From JAJECS01 sp965219705 (GTDB taxonomy: Bacteria > Chloroflexota > UBA11872): 64,000 bases of DNA. Below are positions 17,549 through 26,243 of this stretch, piece after piece. Position numbers and translations under genes: made by a program. The notes beneath the pieces are model-generated. The model searched no databases and had not been told where the DNA came from. It was given only the letters and a program-made list of their open reading frames with translations. The stretch lies in NCBI GenBank assembly GCA_965219705.1, contig OZ244789.1, forward strand, positions 1,488,001 to 1,552,000, given 5' to 3'. Position 1 is the first letter of the stretch; every line of letters starts with the position of its first letter.

Positions 17549-18630
17549 CGGCCGTCACCGCGCCGGCGGCCGTGCGTCTGGGCGAGCGACAGCTGAACGA
17601 TGTCGAGTTGCTGCGCGTCGGCGCCTACGCCCCGCTGACCGGATTCATGACGCGTGCCGACTACACGCGCGTGGTTGACGAGATGCACCTCGCCGACGGC
17701 GCGCCGTGGTCCATGCCGATCACGCTGGCGGTCGACGACGCAATGGCGGCGGCGGTTGCGGAGGGCGATTCCCTGGCGCTGCTGGACCAATCCGGCCGAC
17801 TGGTGGGCCGTCTCGAGGTGCGCGAGAAGTTCGGCTACGACAAGCGTCGCGAGGCGCAGCAGGTCTACCGCACCACCGACGAGGCCCACCCCGGAGTCGC
17901 GGCGCTCTACGCCCAAGGCGACACCCTGCTGGGCGGTCCGGTGCACCATGCCGGCGCGGTGCCCACGGATTGGTTCGCCGAGTTCCGGCTGACCCCAGCC
18001 GAGCTGAAGGCCGAGTTCGCGGCGCGCGGCTGGCGCACCATCGTCGGGTTTCAGACGCGCAATCCGGTCCACCGGGCGCACGAATACATCCAGAAGGCGG
18101 CGCTGGAAACCGTGGACGGGCTGCTGCTCCACCCGCTGGTCGGCGAGACCAAGGACGACGACGTGCCCGCGGACGTCCGCATGCGCTGCTACCAGGTGCT
18201 GCTCGAGAAGTACTACCCGCGCGATCGCACGATCCTGGCCGTGCTGCCGGCGGCGATGCGCTACGCGGGCCCCCGCGAGGCGGTCTTTCACGCGCTCGTC
18301 CGCCGCAACTACGGCTGCACCCATTTCATCGTGGGGCGCGACCATGCAGGCGTGGGGAACTATTACGGCAGCTACGATGCCCAGCACATCTTCACGGAAT
18401 TCGATCCCGGCGAGCTTGGCATCACGCCGCTATTCTTCGAGCATGCCTTCTGGTGCCGCGCGTGCAGCGGCATGGCCACCACCAAGACATGTCCCCACGA
18501 ACCATCCACGCGCACGTTCTTGAGCGGGACCGCCGTTCGCGAGCTGCTGCGGGCGAATCAGGCGCTGCCGGTGGAGTTCACCCGCCCCGAGGTGGCGCGT
18601 GAGCTCATCGCGGCATACCGCCAGGACTAG
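17545..18630 (+). CDS. sat: sulfate adenylyltransferase (ATP sulfurylase)
   Basis: The 361-residue single-chain ATP sulfurylase makes APS from sulfate and ATP, the first step of the pathway. The active-site motif QTRNPVHRAHE (near residues 170-180) and GRDHAG (near 265-270) are intact. An N-terminal PUA-like part (YAPLTGFMTRADY) precedes the catalytic domain. The C-terminal CRACSGMATTKTCPHE segment is the cysteine-rich loop seen in many bacterial Sat proteins. There is no fused kinase domain; the kinase is the separate gene just upstream, overlapping by four bases. Its position in the operon makes an assimilatory direction likely. Confidence 0.94.
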   Translation: MTAVTAPAAVRLGERQLNDVELLRVGAYAPLTGFMTRADYTRVVDEMHLADGAPWSMPITLAVDDAMAAAVAEGDSLALLDQSGRLVGRLEVREKFGYDKRREAQQVYRTTDEAHPGVAALYAQGDTLLGGPVHHAGAVPTDWFAEFRLTPAELKAEFAARGWRTIVGFQTRNPVHRAHEYIQKAALETVDGLLLHPLVGETKDDDVPADVRMRCYQVLLEKYYPRDRTILAVLPAAMRYAGPREAVFHALVRRNYGCTHFIVGRDHAGVGNYYGSYDAQHIFTEFDPGELGITPLFFEHAFWCRACSGMATTKTCPHEPSTRTFLSGTAVRELLRANQALPVEFTRPEVARELIAAYRQD

Positions 18631-18675
18631 CCGAGGACCGCGCACCGACCGCCGACGCGCGCGGCGCTTGCCGCA

Positions 18676-19581
18676 GTGAGCCGCGCGGGGCTGTCCGTGT
18701 TGCGCCTGGCCACGCGCGGGACGCCGCTGGCGCGCGCCCAAACCGCGCTCGTCGTCGCCGCGTTGCAGCGCGCCCATCCCCACCTGCGTTGCGAGACGGT
18801 GGTGGTGCGCACCACCGGCGACGCCGATACCACGCGCCCCATTGCGGCCCTCGGCGAGCGCGGCGTGTTCACCAAGGCGCTGCAGGACGCCCTGCTCGAG
18901 GGACGGGCGGATGCGGCGGTGCACAGCTACAAGGACATGCCCACCGAGCCCGTGCCGGGCCTGACGATCGCGGCCGTGCCCGCGCGCGGGGATCCACGCG
19001 AGGCGCTCGTCGCGGGTTCCGTGCGCGCGCTGCGCGACTTCAAGCCCGGCGCGACCATCGGCACCAGCAGTCCCCGGCGCTGTGCGCAGGCATTGCGGCA
19101 GCGCCCGGATTTGAACATCGTGCCGCTGCGCGGCAGCGTGGGGTCACGCGTGGCCGCCCAGCAGCGCGGTGACATCGAGGGGACGATCATGGCCGTTGCC
19201 GGGCTGCAGCGCGCCGGACTCGCCGCGGCGATCTCCGCCGTGCTCGAATCGCCGGCGTTTCTGCCCGCGCCCGCCCAGGCGGCGTTGGCGGTCGAGACCT
19301 CGGCGGACCGCTCCGAACTGATTGCGCTCATCGAAGGAATCGACGACGCGGCGGCGCGCACTGCCACCACCGCCGAGCGGACGTTTCTGCATGAGCTTCA
19401 AGGCGGCTGTTCGTTGCCGGCCGCGGCGCTCGCGACCGTCAGCGGCGGCGACCTCGTGCTGGACACCGCGGTCTACGCGGAAGGCAGCGTGGTGCACACC
19501 CACCGTCGCGGTCCCGTTACGGAAGCGGCGGCGCTGGGGCGCGAAGCGGCGGCCGAGACCGTGGCCCGAGGCGTGACGTGA
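18676..19581 (+). CDS. hemC: hydroxymethylbilane synthase (porphobilinogen deaminase)
   Basis: The 301-residue enzyme polymerises four porphobilinogens into hydroxymethylbilane. The dipyrromethane cofactor cysteine is present in LHELQGGCSLPAAA near residue 241. Substrate-binding blocks HSYKDMPTE (residues 78-86) and TSSPRRCAQ are intact; the usual RGNVxTR reads RGSVGSR here. The start is GTG 18676, 45 bases after sat. It begins a run of four overlapping tetrapyrrole genes. Since the sulfite reductase upstream needs siroheme, the link is functional as well as positional. Confidence 0.92.
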   Translation: MSRAGLSVLRLATRGTPLARAQTALVVAALQRAHPHLRCETVVVRTTGDADTTRPIAALGERGVFTKALQDALLEGRADAAVHSYKDMPTEPVPGLTIAAVPARGDPREALVAGSVRALRDFKPGATIGTSSPRRCAQALRQRPDLNIVPLRGSVGSRVAAQQRGDIEGTIMAVAGLQRAGLAAAISAVLESPAFLPAPAQAALAVETSADRSELIALIEGIDDAAARTATTAERTFLHELQGGCSLPAAALATVSGGDLVLDTAVYAEGSVVHTHRRGPVTEAAALGREAAAETVARGVT

Positions 19582-20324
19582 CCGCGCAGCCTGGCACGGT
19601 GCACTTGGTGGGGGCCGGCCCAGGCGATCCGGGACTCATCACCGTGCGCGGGTGGCAGATTCTGCAGAGCGCCGACATCGTGGTGTACGACCGCCTCGTC
19701 GCGCCGGAGTTGCTGGCGTCCGTCAAGCCAACCGCGGTGCGCGTGCCCGCCGGCAAGGCCCCGGGCCGGCGCGGGCCGTCGCAAGCCCAGATCAACGCGC
19801 AAATGGTTGAGCATGCGCGGGCCGGGCGGTCGGTATGCCGCCTCAAGGGCGGCGATGCATTCGTCTTCGGACGCGGCGCGGAGGAAATCGCGGCCGTCGA
19901 GGCGGCGGGGATTCCGTGGGACGTCGTGCCGGGCGTGACTTCGGCAGTTGCCGCGCCCGCCGCTGCCGGGATTCCGCTGACGCATCGCGACTGGGCCTCC
20001 ACGGCGACGCTGGTGACGGGCCACGAGGGCGAGAGCAAGGACGGCGCGCCGGTCGACTGGGCCGCCGTGGCCGCCGGCGGTGGCACGATCGTCATCCTCA
20101 TGGGCGTCGCCACCCTGGCAACGACGAGCGAGCGGCTCATCGCCGGCGGACGCTCACCGTCGGAGCCCGTGGCCGTCATTGAGCGGGCCACGCGCCCCGA
20201 TCAGCGCGTTACGGTAGGCACCTTGGCCGACATCGCCGACACTGCCGCGCGGCTGGCCGTGCGCAACCCGGCGGTTATCGTCGTGGGTCCGGTGGTTCGG
20301 GCGTTGCAGGGCAGCTCGGAATGA
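19578..20324 (+). CDS. cobA: uroporphyrinogen-III C-methyltransferase
   Basis: The 248-residue SAM-dependent methylase turns uroporphyrinogen III into precorrin-2, the branch point to siroheme and cobalamin. It has the N-terminal VHLVGAGPGDPGLITVRG signature, then VYDRLV and the family block VCRLKGGDAFVFGRGAEE. There is no fused HemD domain and no CysG-type dehydrogenase/ferrochelatase half; those last siroheme steps must be encoded elsewhere. GTG 19578 overlaps the hemC stop, and the gene's own stop overlaps hemD, so the whole run is likely one transcript. Confidence 0.92.
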   Translation: MTAQPGTVHLVGAGPGDPGLITVRGWQILQSADIVVYDRLVAPELLASVKPTAVRVPAGKAPGRRGPSQAQINAQMVEHARAGRSVCRLKGGDAFVFGRGAEEIAAVEAAGIPWDVVPGVTSAVAAPAAAGIPLTHRDWASTATLVTGHEGESKDGAPVDWAAVAAGGGTIVILMGVATLATTSERLIAGGRSPSEPVAVIERATRPDQRVTVGTLADIADTAARLAVRNPAVIVVGPVVRALQGSSE

Positions 20325-21094
20325 ACCGTCAGCCGCGCGTCGTGGTGACGCGGCCGCAGGACGCCTCCGACGACCTGATCGACCGACTTGAACAACTCGG
20401 CTTCGAGGTCGTGCACGTGCCCGCCATCGAGATCGGCCCACCACGCAGCTACCAGGCGCTGGATCGCCTGGTGGCCGACCCCGCGCAGTCCGACTGGCTG
20501 CTATTCACCAGCCGCAACGCCGTGCGCTATTTCGCGCAGCGCAGCCGGCGCCTGCGGCGGCCCGGGGCCGTGCCGGAGGGTGTGCGGGTGGCGGTCGTCG
20601 GGCCGGCCACGCGGGCCGCCTGCGACCGCGCCGGGATCAGCGTGGACCTGGAGTCGTCGGGAAGGACCGGCCACGATCTGGCGCAGGAGGTCATGGCATG
20701 CGCGGAGCCGGGCGGCGCCGCGATCGTCGTGCAGGCCGAGGGCGGGCGGACGGACGCGACCGAGCTGCTGTCAATGGCCGGATTTCAGGCGCGGTCGGTG
20801 GCGGCTTACCGCACCCGCAGCGCCAGGGTGCCGCCGGCCGTGGTGCAGGCCATCAAGGACGGTGAGGTCGAAGCGCTGGCGTTCGCCAGCCCGTCGAGCG
20901 TCGTCACCTTCGCCATCGCGCTTGGCGGCCTGAGCCAAGCGGCGGCGTCGGTGCACATCGCCGTCATCGGTGAGACCACGGCGGACGCGTGCCGGCGCGC
21001 CGGACGCGCCCCGGACGTGGTGGCGCGGGAGTCCTCCGGGGCGGCGCTGGCGGAGGCCGTCGCCGGGGTGGTTCAACCGGCGGGCGCCGCCTGA
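20321..21094 (+). CDS. hemD: uroporphyrinogen-III synthase
   Basis: The 257-residue protein has the poorly conserved two-domain HemD fold. Visible marks are the N-terminal VVVTRPQDA, LLFTSRNAVRYF near residues 62-73, and the C-terminal FASPSSVVTFA block. It closes hydroxymethylbilane into uroporphyrinogen III, the substrate of the cobA product encoded just upstream. ATG 20321 overlaps the cobA stop; the hemD stop shares one base with the hemB start (TGATG). Confidence 0.88.
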   Translation: MNRQPRVVVTRPQDASDDLIDRLEQLGFEVVHVPAIEIGPPRSYQALDRLVADPAQSDWLLFTSRNAVRYFAQRSRRLRRPGAVPEGVRVAVVGPATRAACDRAGISVDLESSGRTGHDLAQEVMACAEPGGAAIVVQAEGGRTDATELLSMAGFQARSVAAYRTRSARVPPAVVQAIKDGEVEALAFASPSSVVTFAIALGGLSQAAASVHIAVIGETTADACRRAGRAPDVVARESSGAALAEAVAGVVQPAGAA

Positions 21095-22128
21095 TGTCCG
21101 CCGGCGGGCGCCGACCCGACGCGTCGCGTCCCGACCCGTGGGTGCCGCCGGTCGTCCGCCCGCGCCGGCTGCGGGCCACCGCCTCCCTGCGCCGAATGAT
21201 GCGCGAGACGCGGCTCTCCGTGGATCAGTTCATCTATCCGCTGTTCGTCGCCCCCGGAAACGACCGTGTCGAGGCCATCGACGCGATGCCGGGGCAGTTT
21301 TTGCGCTCGGTCGATCGCGTGGTGGACGAGGCCCGGCACGCCGCGGACCTTGGCATCCCGGCCGTGCTGCTGTTTGGCCGCGCCACCGCCAAGGACGCGC
21401 GGGGCAGCGAGGCGTCGTCGCCGAGTGGCGCCGTGCAGCGCGCGGTGGCGGCCATCAAGGCCGAGACGCCTGAGTTGACGGTGATCACCGATGTCTGCCT
21501 CTGCGCTTACACCGACCACGGCCACTGCGGCATCGTCGTCGACGACCGAATCGACAACGATCGATCGGTGGCGCGCATCGTGGAGACGGCCCTTTCGCAT
21601 GCGGCTGCGGGCGCGGACCTGGTGGCGCCCTCCGACATGATGGACGGCCGCGTGGCGGCCATCCGCGCCGCCCTCGATGCCGCCGGACACGCCAACGTCG
21701 GCATCCTGGCCTATGCGGCCAAGGCCGCCAGTGCGTTTTACGGACCGTTTCGCGAGGCTGCCGATTCAGCGCCGGCGTTCGGCGACCGGCGGTCCTATCA
21801 ACTGGATCCCGCGAACGCGCGCGAGGCGCTGCGCGAGGTCGAGCTGGACGTGGCCGAAGGCGCTGACATCGTGATGGTGAAGCCGGCGCTGGTGAACCTC
21901 GACATCGTGGCGCGGGTGCGCGACCGCGTCACGGTGCCGGTGGCCGCCTACTTCGTGAGTGGGGAATACGCAGCCATCAAGGCCGCTGCCGCCCAGGGCT
22001 GGCTCGACGAACGCGCCGCGGCGCTCGAGGCCCTCACCGCCATCGTCCGGGCCGGCGCGCAGCTCGTCGTGACCTACTTCGCGCCGGATGCGGCCGTGTG
22101 GCTCCGCGACGACGAGGCGCACGGCTGA
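21094..22128 (+). CDS. hemB: delta-aminolevulinic acid dehydratase (porphobilinogen synthase)
   Basis: The 344-residue enzyme joins two 5-aminolevulinates into porphobilinogen. The two Schiff-base lysines are visible in AYAAKAASAFYGPFREA and in IVMVKPA. The zinc-type active-site cysteines are present in DVCLCAYTDHGHCG near residues 132-145. ATG 21094 was chosen because it directly overlaps the hemD stop and leaves a normal-length N-terminus. It completes the hemC-cobA-hemD-hemB run; hemA and hemL are not in the window. Confidence 0.94.
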   Translation: MSAGGRRPDASRPDPWVPPVVRPRRLRATASLRRMMRETRLSVDQFIYPLFVAPGNDRVEAIDAMPGQFLRSVDRVVDEARHAADLGIPAVLLFGRATAKDARGSEASSPSGAVQRAVAAIKAETPELTVITDVCLCAYTDHGHCGIVVDDRIDNDRSVARIVETALSHAAAGADLVAPSDMMDGRVAAIRAALDAAGHANVGILAYAAKAASAFYGPFREAADSAPAFGDRRSYQLDPANAREALREVELDVAEGADIVMVKPALVNLDIVARVRDRVTVPVAAYFVSGEYAAIKAAAAQGWLDERAAALEALTAIVRAGAQLVVTYFAPDAAVWLRDDEAHG

Positions 22129-22154
22129 CCGGGAGCGCCTGGCGCGGCGTCGCC

Positions 22155-23009
22155 ATGTCGGTGGCCGCGGCCTTGCTGTTCATGTGGAGCGGCGCCCTCA
22201 CTCGGCTCACCGTCCCCGCGTCGCCGGCCGTTGTGACGTTCGGACGTCTGGCGGTGGCGGCGGCGGTGGTGCTCATCTTGGCCATGGCGCTGCGCCGGCC
22301 GCTGCGTCCGGTGCTCAGCCTGCGGCACGCGCTGCTGGGACTGATCCTCTTTCTGCATTTCTATCTGTTCACGGTGGCGGCGCAGACATCGACGGTCGCC
22401 CACGCGCTGTCCATCGTGTATACGGCCCCGGTGTTCGTCGCCGCGGGTTCGGCGCTGCTCCTGCGCGAGCCGCCCTCGCGCACCCAACTGGCCGGCGTCG
22501 CCGCCGCCGTGGTGGGGATCGGCATCCTCGTCGGCTTCGACCCTGCTGAGTCCGGCGCCTCGCTGTCGGGCGACCTGGCGGCGCTGGGATCGGCGGTCAC
22601 GCTGGCGGCCTACGTCCTCGCGGGACGCTGGCTGCGCCGGGCGAACCCGCTGGAGACCTACGTGACGGGAGTCTACGGCTGGGCCGCCCTCGTGGCCCTT
22701 CCGGGCGCCGCGTTCACACTAGACGCCGCGGCTCTCGGCGAAACCGCGCTGTGGATCGTGCTCCTCGGGATCGGGCCGCTGGCGGTTGGGCACACCCTCA
22801 TCAACGCCGCCTTGCGCCGGCTGCCCGCCACCGTGCCCAACGTCATCGCGGCGCAGGAAGTGCCGGCTGGGGTTCTCATCGGCGTCTGGTTGGTGCAGGA
22901 AGTGCCCGGTCCGGCGACACTGATCGGCGGCCTCATCGCACTTGCCGGCGTCATCGCGGTCATCGCGGGCACGCCGCAGACCCGCAGCCGCCCGGCCTCG
23001 CCGACCTAG
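22155..23009 (+). CDS. DMT-superfamily EamA permease
   Basis: The protein has ten hydrophobic segments arranged as two EamA repeats, each ending near a VVGIGILVGF / LAGVIAVIAGT segment. ATG 22155 gives 284 residues, normal for the family, with helix 1 starting at once; GTG 22098 would add 19 residues and overlap hemB. These permeases export amino acids or other small metabolites; the substrate cannot be predicted. The stop TAG lies within CTAG at 23006-23009, shared with the stop of the convergent kinase gene. Confidence 0.85.
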   Translation: MSVAAALLFMWSGALTRLTVPASPAVVTFGRLAVAAAVVLILAMALRRPLRPVLSLRHALLGLILFLHFYLFTVAAQTSTVAHALSIVYTAPVFVAAGSALLLREPPSRTQLAGVAAAVVGIGILVGFDPAESGASLSGDLAALGSAVTLAAYVLAGRWLRRANPLETYVTGVYGWAALVALPGAAFTLDAAALGETALWIVLLGIGPLAVGHTLINAALRRLPATVPNVIAAQEVPAGVLIGVWLVQEVPGPATLIGGLIALAGVIAVIAGTPQTRSRPASPT

Positions 23010-25042
23010 GGCGCGAACCTCAGCGTCGCCACCGCACCGGGTCCGTCGTCGCGCGGCGCGATGGCGACCGAGCCCTCCAGGTTGCGCTCCGAAAGGTTGC
23101 GCACAATGGAGAGTCCAAGTCCGCGATCGGATTCGAGATCGAAGCCCGGCGGCAAGCCGCGTCCATCGTCGGCGACCGCCACGACCAGAGTCTGCCCGTC
23201 GACCTCGGCGGTGACCTGAATGTGACCGGACGCCCGGCCGTCCAAGCCGTGCTGCAGCGCGTTCCAGAGAAGCTCGTTGACGACCAGCGCGAAGACCGAC
23301 GCCTTATCCGAGGCGATCTGCGCCGGCGCGGCCTCGACGCGAACCTCCACCTGCCGGCCGCTGACCGCAAGATCGGCGCGCATGAGGGTCACCATGGCCT
23401 CGATGATCTCGCCCACGGACGCCAGCCCGATGTTCTGACGGGACAAGAGGTCGTGCACCTGCGCCATGCCCGCGATGCGTCCGGCGCTGAGCTTGAGCAG
23501 CTCGGCCGCCTCGTCCGTCTGCGCGCGCCGCGCCTGCATCTCAAGCAGCGACTTGATGGTCTGCATGTTGTTCTTCACGCGATGGTGCAGCTCCTGCAGC
23601 AGCAGCGACTTGCTGGCCAGGCTGCTGCGGGCCTCCTCGAACAGGCGCGCGTTTTCCATGGCGATGGCCGCGTGATTGCCGAAGGTGAACGCCAGGTCGA
23701 CCTGTTCCTGGCTGATCTCGCCGGGCTGCAGGCTGTAGAGACTCACCGCGCCCAGCACGTCGTCGCCGGTGATCAGCGGCACCGAGAACATGGCGCGGTA
23801 GCCCTCCCGGCGCACGAGGTCAGGAGGCGCTGACAGGAGGTCGCTGTTCATCGCGTCGGGCACCACCACCGGCGCGCGGGTCTGCACCGCGCGGCCCACC
23901 GCCCCCTCGCCCAGCGCCAACCGATGTTGCGCGTACTCCGGGCCGAGATTGAACGAGGTGATGATGCGCAGCTCGTCGTCCGTCACGCGCCAGATGGCCG
24001 CCTTGTCCATGCCCGTGAGCTCGGCGGCTTGGCGGGCGATCTGCGCCAGCACCGACTGGAGATCGAGGTTCGAGGCCAGCGTGCGCGCGAGATTCTGCAC
24101 CGACGTGAGCTGCTCGACCTTGCCGTGCAGCGCGTCGTCGGTTTCACCATGCAGGCGCGCGTTCTCCACCGCGATGGCGATGTGGCCGGCGGTGATCTCG
24201 GCGAACCGAATCTCCTCGCGGGCGAAGTCGCGAAACTCCGTTGAGGTCACGTTGAGCACGCCGATCAGCCGGTTGACGGTGAACAGCACGATGGGCACGG
24301 CCAGAAAGCTACGCAGCCGCTCCTCCCCGAGGCCGGGGACGTATTTGAAGCGCGGGTCGGACCAGACATCGCGCACGGGCACCGGGCGGCCCACCTTGGC
24401 GGCCTCGCCGACGATGCCCTCGCCGATGCCCAGCGTGAGCTGGCCCACGGCCTCGGGGTTGAACGAGCGCGTGCCCCGCAGGATGAGGCGGTCGATGGCC
24501 GGGTCGTAGAGATAGATCGTGACTTCGGGCGAGTCCAGGACTTCCCCCACCGACTCGACCGTGAGACGCAGCACCTCTTCCAATTCGAGCGACGAGTTGA
24601 TGGCCGCGTTGATGCGGTCGAGCCCCTCAATGGTCTCGGCGAGCTGACGCTCGCGCTTCGTGGGACTCGAGCTGAGGGCCACCACGGAGCCGTGGCCCTG
24701 GATCAGAGCCTCGACGACCAGCGCTTGCAGCTCGGCCAGGCGTGCCGCGGCATGAAGCCGCTGGGAGGCGTCGAGTCGGGCGAGGTAGGCGGTCGCGGTG
24801 TGCCCCAGGCGCTGGACAGCGGTCGAGGCCAACACCGCCGCCGAGCTCCCATGACTGGCGGCGTCCGCCCCGGCGGCGTGCAGGTGCTGGCGAAACTCCA
24901 GGGAGGCGCCCAGGCGCAGCGCTAGGCGGGCCAGCTCGTAGGGCGGCGCCGTGAGACGTCCGCCTTCGCGGTCGGCCAGCCACAGCGCCAATCGCTCGGC
25001 GTCAACCATGTCGGTGCCGGGCTCGGTGGGCGGTGGCCTCAT
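23006..25042 (-). CDS. sensor histidine kinase, two GAF domains, HisKA_2 type
   Basis: The 678-residue protein has no obvious membrane segment, so it is probably a cytoplasmic sensor. An N-terminal helical region (about 1-150) is followed by a first GAF domain (about 160-300) and a second GAF domain (about 325-460). The phosphoacceptor helix is of the HisKA_2 type (LLLQELHHRVKNNMQTI, near residue 480), followed by an ATPase domain with N box NELLWNALQHG, G1 DDGRGLPPGF and G2 GLGLSIV. This layout is like PdtaS-type kinases, whose usual partners are ANTAR RNA-binding regulators. No response regulator is adjacent. Ligand unknown. Confidence 0.88.
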   Translation of the reverse strand: MRPPPTEPGTDMVDAERLALWLADREGGRLTAPPYELARLALRLGASLEFRQHLHAAGADAASHGSSAAVLASTAVQRLGHTATAYLARLDASQRLHAAARLAELQALVVEALIQGHGSVVALSSSPTKRERQLAETIEGLDRINAAINSSLELEEVLRLTVESVGEVLDSPEVTIYLYDPAIDRLILRGTRSFNPEAVGQLTLGIGEGIVGEAAKVGRPVPVRDVWSDPRFKYVPGLGEERLRSFLAVPIVLFTVNRLIGVLNVTSTEFRDFAREEIRFAEITAGHIAIAVENARLHGETDDALHGKVEQLTSVQNLARTLASNLDLQSVLAQIARQAAELTGMDKAAIWRVTDDELRIITSFNLGPEYAQHRLALGEGAVGRAVQTRAPVVVPDAMNSDLLSAPPDLVRREGYRAMFSVPLITGDDVLGAVSLYSLQPGEISQEQVDLAFTFGNHAAIAMENARLFEEARSSLASKSLLLQELHHRVKNNMQTIKSLLEMQARRAQTDEAAELLKLSAGRIAGMAQVHDLLSRQNIGLASVGEIIEAMVTLMRADLAVSGRQVEVRVEAAPAQIASDKASVFALVVNELLWNALQHGLDGRASGHIQVTAEVDGQTLVVAVADDGRGLPPGFDLESDRGLGLSIVRNLSERNLEGSVAIAPRDDGPGAVATLRFAP

Positions 25043-25072
25043 GGCCGGCGTGGCTGAAGGGCGCTCGGCTCG

Positions 25073-26215
25073 TCAGCGGCCGGCGGCGCCGGTTTGGTCA
25101 CGCGCGGATGGCGTGGGAACAACCGTGAATGGCGAGTTGCGGGGCGCGGCGGAGCCTCTCGACGCTCGGCGGCGGGTGCGGCGACCCCGCGCCGTGGTGG
25201 ACGCCGCTGCCTCCGTGCGGCAGCCGGTGGCGATAAGCGTGATGCGCAGCCCTTGCGTCATGCGCGGGTCGATGACCGAGCCGAAGATGATGTTGGCATC
25301 GTCCGACACGACGTTGGCAACGGCCTGCGCGGCGGTATTGAGCTCGGCAAGCGTGACATCCTCGGACGCAGTGACGTTCAGGAGCACGCCCCGCGCCTCC
25401 TCAATGCTGGTGTCGAGCAGCGGGCTTTGCATGGCCTCGGTTACGGCCTCGATCGCCCGATCCTCACCGGCGGCTTCGCCGACCCCCATCAGCGCCGGGC
25501 CGGCGTTGGTCATCACCGCGCGCACGTCCGCGAAGTCGACGTTCACGATCCCGGTCGTGAGGATGAGGTCGGTGATCCCTTGCACGCCGCGTTGCAGCAT
25601 CTCGTCGGCCAGCACGAACGCTTCGCCGATGCCCATGCGCGGATCGGACATCTGCAGCAGCCGATCGTTGTGGACCACGATCAGCGCGTCCACCCGCTCG
25701 CTGAGGGCCTGGATGCCGCCGGTCGCGATCTGACCTCGCCGCGTGCCTTCAAAGGTGAACGGGCTCGTGACGACGCCGACCGTGAGCGCTCCCTGCTCCG
25801 ACGCGATTTCGGCGATGGTGGGCGCGGCGCCGGTCCCCGTGCCGCCGCCCATGCCGGCCGCGATGAACACCATGTCCGCGCCTTGGGTGGCTTCGGCCAG
25901 CGCGGTGGCGCTCTCGTTGGCCGCCTTCTCGCCGCGCCGTGGGTCGCCGCCCGCTCCGAGCTGCTGGGTGGTGTGCGGCCCGATCTGCACGATCTCCGGC
26001 GCGAGCGAACCGCGCAGGGCCTGGGCATCCGTGTTGACCGCGACGAACTCCACGCCGTTGAGCCCAGCGTCGATCATGCGGTCCACGGCGTTCACCCCGG
26101 CCCCGCCCACGCCAACCACGCGAATCTGGGTGAAGCCGGTCGCCCGCCCCGGCAGTGGGGCCTCACGCGCCAGGATGCGCGGGACCAGGCCCGGCGGGCG
26201 GTTGGTCGCCTCCAT
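25073..26215 (-). CDS. ftsZ: cell division protein FtsZ, lacking the usual C-terminal peptide
   Basis: This tubulin-like GTPase forms the division ring. The G-box GGGTGTGAAP is intact near residues 121-130, as are the N-terminal VVGVGGAGVNAVDRM and the synergy loop NVDFADVRAVM near residue 223, so GTP hydrolysis should work. ATG 26215 gives 380 residues; the frame is open further upstream and GTG starts overlapping parA are possible. The C-terminus is an Arg- and Ala-rich tail with no D-I-P-x-F-L peptide, which normally binds FtsA, SepF or ZipA. It lies just downstream of parA, outside a dcw cluster. Confidence 0.9.
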   Translation of the reverse strand: MEATNRPPGLVPRILAREAPLPGRATGFTQIRVVGVGGAGVNAVDRMIDAGLNGVEFVAVNTDAQALRGSLAPEIVQIGPHTTQQLGAGGDPRRGEKAANESATALAEATQGADMVFIAAGMGGGTGTGAAPTIAEIASEQGALTVGVVTSPFTFEGTRRGQIATGGIQALSERVDALIVVHNDRLLQMSDPRMGIGEAFVLADEMLQRGVQGITDLILTTGIVNVDFADVRAVMTNAGPALMGVGEAAGEDRAIEAVTEAMQSPLLDTSIEEARGVLLNVTASEDVTLAELNTAAQAVANVVSDDANIIFGSVIDPRMTQGLRITLIATGCRTEAAASTTARGRRTRRRASRGSAAPRNSPFTVVPTPSARDQTGAAGR

Positions 26216-26243
26216 GCGCGCGGGGTCGAATCCGCCGCGGTCG

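Noticed and set aside
25073..26215. Possibility that the FtsZ-like gene is TubZ or CetZ
   Set aside because: The NVDFADVRAVM synergy loop and GGGTGTGAAP fit bacterial FtsZ; only the C-terminal peptide is missing.
26220..26235. GGGTCGAATCC resembling a tRNA T-loop
   Set aside because: No acceptor stem, D-arm or anticodon arm can be formed around it; it lies at the ftsZ-parA junction.
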